From Turbatrix aceti (taxonomy: Eukaryota; Nematoda; Chromadorea; Rhabditida; Panagrolaimidae), in assembly GCA_963969345.1 (NCBI GenBank), contig OZ017768.1, positions 4,612,718-4,676,717 on the forward strand: a DNA stretch of 64,000 nt. Direction: 5' to 3'. The translations under genes were made by a program, and so were the position numbers. Position 1 is the first letter of the stretch; the number at the start of each line of letters is the position of its first letter. Shown here piece after piece: positions 52,893-64,000 of this stretch. The notes beneath the pieces are model-generated. The model was not told the origin of the DNA, did no database searches, and was given only the letters and a program-made list of their open reading frames with translations.

Positions 52893-54287
52893 TCACCGAT
52901 GATGGCGTGCTGACCCATGATGCTGCATCCGAGAGAGTGATATCTGTTGTGGCACATGCGACGGCTGAAGACCCGCGGTTGGCTTTGGAATCTTCGCCAA
53001 CAGAGCACGAAATTCATCGTAGCGGGCAACCTGCCGGAGATCCATCGACACGTAGAGTTTGATTCCCGACAGAATCATTCGGGTGATTTCGTATAACTGA
53101 AAAACTCCAGAAAATGAATGTAGTGCAAAAATTTTGTCTGGCAACAAACCTGATCCAAATCGATATTGATCTCCTGGAAAAAGTCCCGTAACTCGGCTTC
53201 CTTCTTGTTCAAGATGGTAGCTGTGAGGAGACATGCCAGGGCAATTTGATGGGGGGCGTAGAGCAGGCAAGCGTCGGTTCGAAGCGAGTCATTCGCTATG
53301 CGCCAGGAGTCGTGGAGGAGGAGGTTTCGGTCCTTCTGATTTATGTTCACTTTCATGTCCTGCAATTATCGTTCACTTGTGGGGGATAAAATGGCCTAAA
53401 TCTGACACTTACCCTAACAATCTGCAAAATGGTCCTGTAGGGATGATAGACAACCAAACAGCAATCCATGACTTCGAGGAGATAAAACTCGGCTTCCTGC
53501 ATGAGCCCGAGATTCAGGGCATCTTGGGGAAGAAATGACAACTTTTTCACTGAAAAACGGACAAAATACCGTAAAAACAAGCCAAAACAGCATAAAAACT
53601 CACTGAGAGAACTGATGGCATGGCTCAACCGCATGTGTGACGTGAGACCGTACTCATCGACCTTGGCGGCGAGAAGCAGACAGGTGGGCGCCAGGAGAAA
53701 GGGATCTATGTCCTTCAACGACCTGCGAGCGTAAAAGCGACGAAAGTAGACACAAGCTGTCGCAATCATCTGCTGCTTCGTCGACAGCGGTGGTTCTTGA
53801 GCGATTGCATGGATATCTGAAAAACAGCCTATTTTCGTAAGAAAAACAACAAATTTTAGGCCAACAATTTCGGTACTTTAAAATTTGTTCCCGAGGTGCA
53901 AAGCTGAACAATCACACAACTACTGGCCTGCGATCAACCTGGGGTTATTCTGCCATAGACTTATACACTCGCAAACTGATAGAAACAACTTGCAAGCGGT
54001 AAAATCATGGCGTCATCGTAAATTCAAAATTGTACTTTTGAAAACGCTCGCGTATCAATTTTCAAACTGCCCATATCCGCAAAACAACTTACAGTTGATA
54101 AAAAAGATCATAACCCGTTGATACTCCTCCTCGTTAACATATTTTAGATCGTCGGCCCGCTGTCGTACCAAGTCTTGTTTGTCTAAAATCCATTGTTGAC
54201 TGAAAAAGCAGTGGTTAGAACCGGCAAATCGCCGTGAGCGATTGTAGAAACTTACTAGTGAGAACTACGCCAAAAATTACCAGCCAT
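52893..54287 (-). CDS. cic-1: Cyclin C (Mediator kinase module)
   Basis: Exons 54256-54287, 54093-54199, 53604-53816, 53413-53549, 53150-53359 and 52893-53096 join in frame to 300 residues. It starts MAGNFWRSSHYQQWILDKQDL, nearly identical to human cyclin C. The first cyclin box has ATACVYFRRFYARRSLKDIDPFLLAPTCLLLAAKVDEYG. The second has EAEFYLLEVMDCCLVVYHPYR, SWRIANDSLRTDACLLYAPHQIALACL and a C-terminal tail. It partners CDK8 in the Mediator complex to tune RNA polymerase II transcription. One insertion (TSHMRLSHAISSL...LPQDALNLG) replaces the TRLIAAA linker of vertebrates. Introns are 50-210 bp. Confidence 0.97.
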
Positions 54288-54636
54288 CACCCGTCTATGA
54301 AGACCAAAAAACCCCGAAAAGTCGACAAAAGCGAGGAAAAACTCGACAAAACAGACGCCAACTCTGCATTGCGCAGCGCTTGCAGCCCAGTCAACTTTTT
54401 TCGTTGTAAGAATCTCAAAAGTGCAGAAAAAATATTTATTGGTCGTTACCCTTTTTTTGTTTTAAAAAAAAATGTTACTCGGTTACTGTCTTTTTATCAT
54501 TCGATTTACGTTCGATTATTTACGACAGTTTTTTTTCTTTTCGGAACACGACATAACTTTTTCCGAGTACGTTTTTTTGCATAATGTTTTTGTTTTTGCC
54601 GTTTTACCGTTTTCTAGCCATTCATATTACCATGGG

Positions 54637-55203
54637 ATGGGTGGGGTTGTGACTGTGTTCGTGCTAATACTCGCTTTGAACAGTGCCAGGGCGATTCGAT
54701 GTTTTTCAGAATCACTGAGCTTCGTTGACGATAATTGCTTGTTTTGTGAAATCACCGAGATCAATAGTCCGGTCCCGCAGGTACACTACAGCTGCGTGAA
54801 TGATACGAATTTCGGCACCGATGTCTTGAACAAATGTATCGCCGGAGAGTAAGTTTACCGTTTTTTTCACAGTTTTCATACTTTTACCGGCTTCTTTTTT
54901 TTTAGTCTAACAGAAGAGGGATACAGCACCCTTATAAAGGTTTGCACGACCAATCTGTGTAACCGGGATTGCGTGCGGCAGTTTGTCTCAACTGATTGGG
55001 TGCACTTTTTGCTCGTCGTAGGTGCCATGTGAGTTTTTTTGTTTTTTTGAAAAAAAATTTGCTGGATATATCGTTATTTTTTTAGCACCCTCTGCACTCT
55101 CTGCATCATCCTGTGCATGTGTGTCATTGCTATGTGGCCAAAGAAAAAGAAGGAAGCCTCACCGGAAAAACCGGAAGAAGATATCACGCTTCCCTTCAAT
55201 TGA
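54637..55203 (+). CDS. Ly6/three-finger-like single-pass membrane protein
   Basis: Exons 54637-54848, 54906-55028 and 55086-55203 encode 150 residues. A signal peptide (about 1-17, GGVVTVFVLILALNSARA) is followed by a Cys-rich ectodomain starting IRCFSES with CLFCEIT, YSCVNDT, NKCIAGD and the end motif VCTTNLCN, the LxCxxxxCN ending typical of Ly6/uPAR folds. A membrane helix follows (VHFLLVVGAITLCTLCIILCMCVIAMW) and a short basic then acidic tail. Most Ly6 proteins are GPI-anchored; this one has a true membrane span. Nematode Ly6-like proteins often act in neurons, modulating receptors, but its target is unknown. Confidence 0.75.
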
Positions 55204-55456
55204 TGGCACCTCCCCCTGTCATAACACTTTATTGATTGACATTCAACTTACGATACAGAGTGATATGGGAAAATTTGAGGGACAAACGTTGAACAAATTT
55301 GGGTAAGTAGTGTTAAAGTTTTTTTTTGAACGAACGAACAGCGTAGAAGCTTCAAAAATGTAAAGAAAAAAATTTCAAAAAAAAAGTTAATTGTTAGTCA
55401 ATTAGGCAGGCACTCTGTCTGGGCATGCGTTTTAGGCTGTTACTTTACTTTTTTTT

Positions 55457-56672
55457 TTACTTTTTTTTGCGCCAACACAGAGTATGGTAGCTTGTAGCGC
55501 AGCCGAGATGATTTCTCGTGGCAACTAGGTAGGTACAGGTGCAGGCGGACTGTCTACCAGAGGAAGTCTGCCTGCACGACCAGTCTGTCTCCGGATGGGG
55601 ACTGCCATCGGTAAGCGGATCAAGCGGACGACATTTGCTTGGCTGAATGAGGATAGCGTTGACGTTGACCTCCTTGTCGGTGGGAGAAAAATGCAAAGAA
55701 GCGTTATTCCCATCCCCAGAACTTACCTTGTAGCCCCGCATGATGGATTTCATCGATGGCGGTTGATAGCGACGTCCTGTCTGGTATTTTGCGTACACCA
55801 CGGATTTTCTGGTCGTCGTCGTGTGGGAGAGCCGAGGACGGGTCGTTGTAGGACTTGGACGCGTAGTTGTCGTGGTAGGAGTCGTCGTTGTCGTCGTGGG
55901 TGGTCTGGTCGTTGTTGTAGTCGTTGTTGTCGTCGTCGTCGAAGTAGCCGTCACCCGGGTAGGTGTACTGTAGCTGCCCGTCCTCCAGCCCGCCGACTGG
56001 ATGACCCCGGAAGCCTTGCTACCATCCGTCATGCCCTGAGGCAGTGGAAAGGTGGACAGTCTATGGTCGATCGGAGCCATTCGCCAGTACTCATTCTTCG
56101 CCCGGGGAGGGAACAAATCACCGACAACCACTTCCTGATTCTGTTTTGGCCAGGGGAAGACAGGTAGGAATCCGAAGAACCTGGGTCGTGGATTGACGTA
56201 GACCGGATCCTGGGTAGGATTCGGGAGATCCCTCGAAACTGAACTGCTGAAGGCTTCAACCCCTGCTGAGGGATTCTGATTCTGATTCTGATTCTGGTTT
56301 TCCAGCGGACTCTGAAAAAAGAGTTCTCTGGTCTATGCTAAATCAGTGCACACCTGAGTGACTTTTTGCGACCTTTTAGGCCGGTCGGAAGAGCACTTTT
56401 TATTTATTACGCATGCTGTTGTCTGGTTTTCAGACATTTTGTTCACGGGTAATTTTTTATGGAACTTTGAACTCACGTTAGAATTCGCCGCCGACGACGA
56501 AGAATCGTAAAGCTGATGAGAAAGTGCAGCATCCACTGAAAACGCGAAAACGTGACCATCGCAAAGTACCGTAGGGCATAGTATAACATAGGTAGCATCG
56601 TTAACTCAACTCACCGATGCCTCGTGGAAGGACGATAAAAAGTCCGACATAAAAAATTGCAGTCAAGGCCAT
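55457..56672 (-). CDS. Threonine-rich secreted protein of unknown function
   Basis: Exons 56615-56672, 56477-56535, 55727-56311 and 55457-55642 give 295 residues. A signal peptide (MALTAIFYVGLFIVLPRGI) leads into a QN-rich stretch, a Pro/aromatic segment and a mucin-like run of Thr with Pro and Arg (encoded by GTC/GTT-type repeats at about 55800-55945). The C-terminal exon has six Cys (CRPL, WSCRQ, SACTCTY, LGC, TLCW), suggesting a disulfide-linked module. The last intron (84 bp) has no stop and is a multiple of three, so retaining it adds 28 residues in frame. An alternative AAG acceptor would also keep frame. I do not recognise the family; cuticle, extracellular matrix or ligand roles are guesses. 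Confidence 0.6.
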
Positions 56673-59600
56673 GATCGGACAACCTGAAAAAGTTACAAAT
56701 GAACTCACTCAGAATTGTAGGCCCGATTAGGAATAAAAAAAAACGAAGGAAAGCACAGAAAACAGAAAACACACTTGAATAGGTAATTCAGCAAAAATAG
56801 AATAGAATAGAACTTTTGGAGGCAAAGGTGCAAGAACAATGATAACACGACCCTCTTGTACCCCACTTCCAAATTCAGCCGGCAGATGAGTGGTCTGTCT
56901 GACGCAAAAAAAAAATATTTAGATAATTTGTCTACAAAACTACACGTTTGGAACCAATTTTGTCAAAATGAGGGTCGTCACCGCAGGAAAACAGAATTAC
57001 GCTACCGGTTACGTTACGCTACTTCTGCCACCGAGTCCGTTTTTCTTCTGAGAACGAAAACAAAACAACACACCAAATGACCGGATTTCTCTAAAAAAAT
57101 AAAACTCATATGTCAAAAGTTATTTTGACTTGAGATAAAAAATATCCGTGATCCGTGAAAAAAAACGGACTCGCGCATCGCTGCAATCAGGGTTTCTCAG
57201 GGTTTTTGCAGAGAATGAACTAACTTCCTCTTTTTTCTCCTCCTCTTTGATATGGGGACGGTTTCGGCAATAAATTTTATTTTTTGAGGGGGAGGGCAAA
57301 GAAACAAACACGCACGGCCGCCGCTGCGGTAACAATAGAATTTTTATTGCCGGTGAAAGTGGACACTACAGGCAGTCTTTTTGATTCCCGAGTCCTTTGA
57401 GGCGCAGTTTTTTTGCGAATAAAGGGTTTATGGCAATGTCGAAAACAGGTGAGCCGAAAGAAGGTGAATCGCAATTTATTTAAAAAAGTTTTGGGGTTGG
57501 AGACTCAAATTATAGAGCGCGGACAAAAACAAATTGGCATAGGATTTTATGGGCATGGACAATCGTTCCGCTAATCATAGAAAACCTGACAGCCTACCTG
57601 ATCGATGGTTGGCTACAAAAAAAATAAATTTTACGGTACACTGAATACCCCAAAGATTCTGCCAGAAACCCAAAAAACCTCCGCCGACGAGAACAACGAG
57701 CACCGGAAAGAAATTAACCAATTAACCCTTGGAAACAAGTCGGCGCGGAATGGGGCTACCTACGTTATCATCAGAAATCAGAAATTCATCAAGTGGCGGC
57801 GATCTCGCTTCAAAAGACGCGCAAACAACCGGACGGAAAGAAAAAAAAAACACCTGCCAGACATGCGGACGCGCGCGAGAGAATGAATCTGAATCTATAG
57901 CGCGTAATTTAAAACAAGCAGGGGGGTGCTATAATAGTTGACAGCTATAATAGTCTTCCGTCTCTCCCCGGTTTGTTTCTCCAGACAGCCGCCGGCCCCC
58001 GCAAAAGACGATGAATGAGTCATCCCATAAAAGGCAAAAATTAATTAGCACCGGATTGCGTCTGATCAGGAATATTTAGGGAATAAGAAAGTCTGTCTCC
58101 GCCCACGCTGCGTGATTTTGTAACCACGTCCGCGTCCGTAGACGTTGTCTGGCGTGAGGTACTACTACTATTACTACACCGTGATCGAATCGAACTCTGA
58201 ACAAAGCAATTAACACCTCCTCCCCACATGCAGTTCATAGTTGGTTTCTAGTAGACGCCGACACACACGTGTAAGACTATTTATCGTAACGGTCGCAGGT
58301 TGTCGTTGTCATCGTCGTCGTTCTCGTCTCACGCTGACCCTCAAGGACATCACGGCCTTTTTTTTACCCGCCGGAGAAGAGTTTTACGGAAATTAGCACC
58401 AGTTGCTTCCGGTCTTTAAAACTGGCGGTAAACGGGATCGACCAAGGATCCCTCTCTCTCTCTCGTTCTCTCGATCGTCGTCTGCGGTCACTTCATTGCC
58501 CTGGGGTACACGACATCTCTGAATTAGAGAGTAGCCATCAGGGACAGGGGCAGTGCAATCACCGATCGTCAGCAGCGTCGGCGTGCGAGGGTCATTACTC
58601 ATGTGATGCGTACAAGTTGTGTTGCGCTCTTTCGATCTCTCCGGATGTCGATTCTGGTTGCGTGACAACGGAAAAATGATCGCTGAAGCTTCAGGAAAAA
58701 AAGTTTCGAGTGAACTGCAGAACTCCTGTGCCTGTGTCTATGGTGCGATAGATACATAGGGTGTTATTGATACTATCATGTGATTGATTCTCTTTCCTCT
58801 CCGTGAAACAGGCAATAAACAGGAGAACAACAACAATATAATAAACTTGGGGAGGACCAACCGGCCACATGCGTCAGTGATCATCAGTCTGCTCACGCGT
58901 GGATCAGTGGCTGGAAAAAATGATGGTGAACGCAAATTGACTGCAGTTCTTGTTGGTGGTGGTTGCTCTCTCCCGCTCTCGCTTGCTCGGTCCCATGCGC
59001 ATCATCAGACGAGTCGAGTCGAGTCGGTCGCGCAAAGCAGTGGCTCATCTCTGTTTTTTGTGCTTTCATCTCTTGTTTTTTTTGGTCGTAGTTGTTCTTG
59101 TTCTCGTTCTCGTTCTTTGAATTGGAACAATGGAGAATCGAATGCGACGATCGCCTCGACTCGACAGTTCCCGTTCCCGTTCACGTTCCCGCTTTTCTCG
59201 AAAATGTTGCATTTTCAAGAAATTAGCGCAGAAAACCAACCGATCAGTCAGTTGATTGCCCACGTGCGCGTCAACTCAATTTGATCACAAAAGTACAGAT
59301 AAACGTGCTTGATGACCTGTCCGACCTTTGCTTTCGGCGTTGTCACGTATCGTTCAAAAAAGCCAGGGCATCACGTTTGTCCTCGCCGGGGGCAAACGTG
59401 CTTCCCGGCAGCGGACGGCTGTGGCTCAAAACAGCTGCAGGCAGTCAGCAAGCAACCCGGCACCCGGCACAACAACGGGTGTGTAAAAGAGCCTGCTACG
59501 CTAGCCGGCCGCATGAATGACAACCCCCCCCAACCAACCTAGAACCAAGGGTGGGGGGAGGAGGGAGCAAGCACGCTCCTCATAGCCAGCTTGCATTTCC

Positions 59601-60882
59601 TCTCCTCTCCCTTCCAGCGGTCGGGACGACGACTTTTTCTTCTTCCTGTTATTCTTCTCCCAAGCTTTGCTACTGCTGCTGCTGTTGGTGCTCTTGCACG
59701 TAGGACATGCGGGGGACTGCTCTTACACAGACCGCGCCATCTGCTCAGATGTCCACCGTCACGGGAAAGCCCCTGACCGGACCGTAGGGCTCTGCCGTGT
59801 CCGGAGCCTGCCTACCACGCACCTTTCCACGCTCCTGGACTCATTGCTCTGCTCTGCTTTCCTGTTTTCCGGAGACCAACCGTATTGAATGCCCGTGACT
59901 GCATACATACGTCTGTGCGGCGAGGCGACGAGCATTGCATAATCCAACTTTGCTGGAATCAACGTGCGTTTATTTTTTGCTGGCTGCCCTGTTTCAAGTG
60001 CCCCTGTGGCTTAACTGCCAGCCGGAGGCGGGGCTCTTGGATGGATTTACCTCTGCCCGGGATTTATTTTTTGCATCCTCGACAAACTTGTGGGTGCCTT
60101 GCAACAGCGGTTCTTTTTCTAACTTGATTAAAACGGTTTTCAAGTGAGTTTCGATGTGCTTGTTTATATTCGCACTTGCATCATCTTTTCTTTTTTTTGA
60201 TGCGTTCTCAGGACAGGTAGGGCACGACGCAGACAACAACGACGACGACGGCTGCTCTGCTGCTAATCACCGTGTACGACACTTCCCGCCGACGATGGAT
60301 GAAGAAAGAAGGTGTAAATGTTATATATATAACTGTTTCACGCTAATTACGGGGAGGGGACGCCGCTGCTGCCTGCATACGCTCGATGGGCTTATTAGCA
60401 GCGGTGGCGAGAATGGTGACGGCCATGTTTGTGCTTTTGCTTTTGCTCTCGTCAAAATGCCACTTGTACAGATGGCATTGCGCGTCAAAACAATTGTCGT
60501 AGCCGAGGTACATACATTTGTACGCGTTGTTGTTGGTTGCATCATGAGTTGCAGGGACCAAAAAAAAGCACAATTCTCCCGGGATTCTCTTTGTTGCATT
60601 TCGCGCGTGATCCCCAGTTTGATCTCGTTTTTTTGTACATATAAACCAACCTGGTCTCACGCCAGGATATAAATATTGACACATCGAATCCACGCTGGAC
60701 TGCCTTTTTTGGGGCTACCTGGGGGGACAAACAAATCCAGCTCAAATCATGTCCCGCACGTGTGTTTCCGCGAGCTGCGTGGCGACAGCCTATGCAAAAC
60801 CCCCCCGGAATCCTCTCTTATTCCCCCTCACCGGCTTCCTTTTCAGTTCCCTCTTCCTGACTGACTCCCGAAGCGAAGAAAA
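56673..60882. other. 4.2-kb intergenic region, no gene recognised
   Basis: Between divergently transcribed genes. It contains short CT repeats near 58452-58480 and GC-rich patches (59500-59800). A TTTTCAG acceptor at 60839-60845 lies 37 bp before the adenylate kinase ATG, suggesting its 5' UTR is spliced and the promoter may lie far upstream. Open frames here lack conserved motifs. Confidence 0.4.
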
Positions 60883-61562
60883 ATGGCGATCGAGCGTGCC
60901 AAGGTTGATCTTGCTCCCCTGAAGGCGGCGAACGTGCCCATCTTCTTCATCGTCGGCGGCCCCGGCTCCGGCAAGGGCACGCAGTGCGACCTCATCGTCA
61001 AGAAGTACGGCCTCACCCATCTGAGCTCGGGCGATCTCCTCCGCGCCGAAGTGGCGAACAAGACGCCGCTGGGCGTCCAGGCGAAGGCCATCATGGACAA
61101 GGGCGGCCTCGTGCCCCTCGAGCTCGTGCTCGACCTCATCAAGCAGGCTATCGTCAAGGCTGTCAAGAGCGGATCCAAGGGTGAGTTCAACTTCACGCAT
61201 TTTCTCGAACACTGATTATTCATTCATGCGCGCAACTTTCAGGCTTCCTCATCGACGGCTACCCCCGCGAAGTGAAGCAAGGCGTCCAGTTCGAATCCGA
61301 AATCCAGCCAGCCGCTGTCGTCATCTATTTTGAAGCCAGCACCGCCACACTCACCCAGCGCCTTCTGGATCGCGGAAAGAGCTCCGGACGCTCCGATGAC
61401 AACGCTGAGACCATCAAGAACCGCCTGGAGACCTTCCTCAAGAGCACGCAGCCCGTCGTCGAGCACTACAAGACCAAGGTTGTCAAGATCAATGCCGAGC
61501 GCGCCGTTGAACCCATCTTCGCCGATGTCGTCGCCGTGTTGGACAAGCACGTCAAGAAATAA
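60883..61562 (+). CDS. AK1: Adenylate kinase, AK1 type
   Basis: Exons 60883-61180 and 61243-61562 join to 205 residues. The P-loop GGPGSGKGTQ, the AMP-binding SSGDLLRAEV, the GYPRE motif and the short lid DRGKSSGRSDDN are all present, followed by TIKNRLETFLKSTQPVVEHY. The lid is the short form of AK1, not the long zinc-type lid of AK2. It equilibrates ATP, ADP and AMP in the cytosol. A 17-residue N-terminal extension precedes the first strand (IFFIVGG). Codon use is markedly biased to C-ending codons, as in highly expressed genes. Confidence 0.96.
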
Positions 61563-61695
61563 ATAGATTGACTGACTGATTGCCCCCTCCTCGCCCCGAC
61601 CGACTCCGGCTAGGCTACTGATCCCAGTGAGCGTGATGAAATTAATGAGATGTTTTGTAACCTTCAGGGTGCGACTGATTGCTTGATCGTAGTCT

Positions 61696-61701
61696 AATAA
61701 A
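61696..61701 (+). terminator. Poly(A) signal AATAAA of adenylate kinase
   Basis: AATAAA about 135 bp after the stop codon. Confidence 0.55.
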
Positions 61702-64000
61702 GAATCCCCGTGAATTCTGTGGAACAGGATCTGTCTTGGCTGGTTGTTCTTCACTTATCTTTTTCCACACTTACACGTGCGCAATTCAATTTTTTTCTAA
61801 ATAGAAGTTAGAAGTTGTCTGGAGTGGGACACTTCTAACATAAATGAGCCCAGACCAGAAACGGTTTGGAGCCAGCCAAAGACGGGCTTCCCCCGTCAAA
61901 GCCAAGCAAGACCAGGACGAGGAGTTTGTGGTTTGACTCGAGTTGGAACCATCATTGAGGAAAAGAAGGACGACTGTCGACGGACGGCTAACCGGGCTGT
62001 TGGCCGGCCAAAAGCGGCTTATCTGCCTCACCCAAGTATTAATTTGCTTTCTTTCGTTGCGCGAAGCGGATGAAATGCATCGACGCGCGAAAAGGTTAAA
62101 AAACTGTTCAACAACTCTCCCGGAATCATCGTTGAAGTACAGTTCAACCTACGCAACACGCTTCAAGCGTGCAATGCACATTTTTGGTGATTTAAAAAAA
62201 ACAATAGAAGCCATACAAAAAATGTTAAAAATGCTAAAACAAAGAAAAAAAAATTTATTTTAAAATTTTTTAAATTTATTGCGTTTTGGAATTTTGTTTT
62301 TTTGAAGGAAGTTCCAACTTCCAAGTTCCCTTTTTATACGGTGAACAAAAGATTGCATTCATGGATTCAAAGTGGATGACAGCACGCGACCTCCCGGTCC
62401 ACGACTGCGGTGATGTGAGATTCCTTCGGACTCAGGTCTTCACAACATGCTTCTTTTTTGTTTTGTTTTGTTTCATCACCTCTTGAAGGGCCACTTGAAC
62501 CCGCCTAAGAGTACTCGAGATGGGTACTGCATTCATTGCTCAAGGCGAGAGTCCCGGATCACCGGTCGTCTGTCTTGCATGCATGCAACATGGCGACCGC
62601 AAAAGACCGACCGGCGATTGTCCTCTTCTCCTGATCTTTCCATATTAGTCACCGGGTTGGCTGTGAGAACAGCCGCGGCGCTGCCCTTGCCCACTCTGAT
62701 CCCGCTAATTGCCGTGGGAATGTTTTTGTGCGCGCATGGGATAACCAACCGCGCAGACAACGCGACATACAGGCGTTCAAAAAAAATACGTGCCTCTAGC
62801 CGAAGCGACCGGTCATCCATCTATCCATCCATCCATCCATCTGCATTGGTGGATGTTGCCAGAGAGCAGCGGTTAGGGAGGGAGGGTTATTTAGTGTGAC
62901 TGGTAATCGTTTCACTTGTCGGTTTATTTTGTACGTATATACACGGAGCGACGACGACGACGTGGTTGAATATCCATCTAGCGAGCCTCTGACAGAAGGG
63001 CAGCCAGCACGGACACTGGCCTCTTCGATTCTCCTTCTTCGTCGTCTCGTCCTGGCTGGGAACGAACGCCCCAGACGTGGCCGGGGTGTTACAGACACTC
63101 GCGCGTTGCTGCTTTCTTTTGTCTTCTTTATTTCACCATTTGTGCAAAAAAAAAAAATTTTTTGTCTCGTCTCCGATGCGATCGTCGATTGAGAGAGAGA
63201 AGCGAAGTAGTCGGCTACGTCGTCCCTCAATTAATCCTATAGAGAACGACTGCGGGAGAAAATCAACTCCTTACTTAGCGGATTTGGCGTTGAGTTTCGT
63301 CCAGTAGCCCCCAGTTGTTTTTTTCCGTTTTTTGGCCCATTGCTGTTGTCTGTAGCAATCACATTCATTTGTGGTTTTGTTTCCTTCTTTCTCTGCCTCC
63401 GATGGTCTGTCTCCTTCGTGCCCCAAATCCCCGTGTAATTCGGGTGGGGTTTGCCAAGCCAAGGTCACGGTTTACTCGCGATCCTTACTTTTTTTCATTT
63501 TTTTTACCTATTTATTATAAATATTTGATGGCACCAAAACGTACTTTCGCGATAAATCAAAAAAAGATTCGTCCATACCCGCCCTGTTTTTGATTGTTTT
63601 TGATTTTTACGTCCGCGTTTAAAAATATTTAGGCTTGTCAAGGTTCGCTTTCGCTTTGTTGCGTGATTCATTCATTTAACCACGAGAGAGAGCATTTTGT
63701 TCAGTATATGCATTGTTTTTTGGTCGACCACAAAGGGACTTCAGGTGGGATCAAAAAAGATTTTCCCCGAAGTCCCCGATTAATCCACATGTCCCGCGCT
63801 CTGCAAAATCCCAACTTATGAATTATTGGGTTTATTATTCTCCAGTGATAAGATTTACGATCCCAAACGAACGCCGAACAAACCGAACGCCGATCTGTTG
63901 ATGCGCCGCCAACCGCGCACCCCAAACCCTTTCCCCGCGGGTCAGTGGACAGTGACGTATGCATACGTATGTACGTACGTGGGATCTCCTTCCGCTCGAT
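61702..64000. other. Terminal region, no gene recognised
   Basis: No convincing exon. A (ATCC)n microsatellite lies at 62815-62841 and an alternating purine-pyrimidine tract (GTATGCATACGTATGTACGTACGT) at 63957-63980. Confidence 0.4.
62815..62841. repeat. (ATCC)n microsatellite
   Basis: About six tandem copies of ATCC/CATC. Confidence 0.8.

Noticed and set aside
61272..61562. Separate small gene at the second adenylate kinase exon
   Set aside because: It joins in phase to the P-loop exon and completes the enzyme.
1..64000. CRISPR array, bacterial operons or prophage
   Set aside because: No regularly spaced repeats with unique spacers; genes are intron-rich and animal in type.

Overview
The window is nuclear DNA of an animal, most likely a nematode. 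Genes are split by introns that are mostly 45-60 bp long. Coding exons are GC-rich and intergenic DNA is AT-rich. The Core-2/I-type glycosyltransferase and the globin look most like nematode versions of those families, and several start codons sit directly behind a splice acceptor, as expected where messages receive a trans-spliced leader. The species call is inference.

Layout: (1) 0-3.1 kb: a tandem pair of small PPxY membrane-protein genes, one apparently broken, then a Core-2/I-branching glycosyltransferase, all on the minus strand. (2) 4-12 kb: a Tousled-like kinase (minus) divergent from a Na+/H+ exchanger (plus). (3) 12-22.5 kb: gene-poor DNA with one globin and several short transposons. 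(4) 22.5-33.9 kb: a single-pass membrane protein (minus), a plus-strand run EMRE - XPA - PMS2, and a possible SH2-like protein (minus) convergent with PMS2. (5) 34.5-40.6 kb: a doubtful small gene, IFT46, COQ7 (minus), EMC10 and a BAP18-like chromatin protein. (6) 41.4-43.8 kb: a defective RTE-like LINE nested in an older repeat. (7) 44.7-56.7 kb: dynamin, cyclin C, a Ly6-like membrane protein and a threonine-rich secreted protein. (8) 56.7-64 kb: mostly non-coding DNA around an adenylate kinase.

Complete spliced reading frames were rebuilt by eye for 15 genes (TLK, glycosyltransferase, globin, type I membrane protein, XPA, PMS2, SH2-like, IFT46, COQ7, EMC10, BAP18-like, dynamin, cyclin C, Ly6-like, adenylate kinase), plus less certain models for the exchanger, EMRE, the PPxY protein and the Thr-rich protein. 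They are mostly housekeeping: vesicle scission, mitochondrial calcium and quinone synthesis, cilia, DNA repair, membrane protein insertion, transcription and nucleotide balance.

The most striking unexplained structure is a set of short non-autonomous DNA transposons. Five have perfect 8-bp target-site duplications, which points to the hAT superfamily. They fall into several families, each dominated by its own short, often palindromic motif (TGATATCA, TTCGTTCGCGAACAAA, GGCCGGCC, CCCCCGAC, GAGCGAGC). Most introns longer than about 300 bp contain such material.
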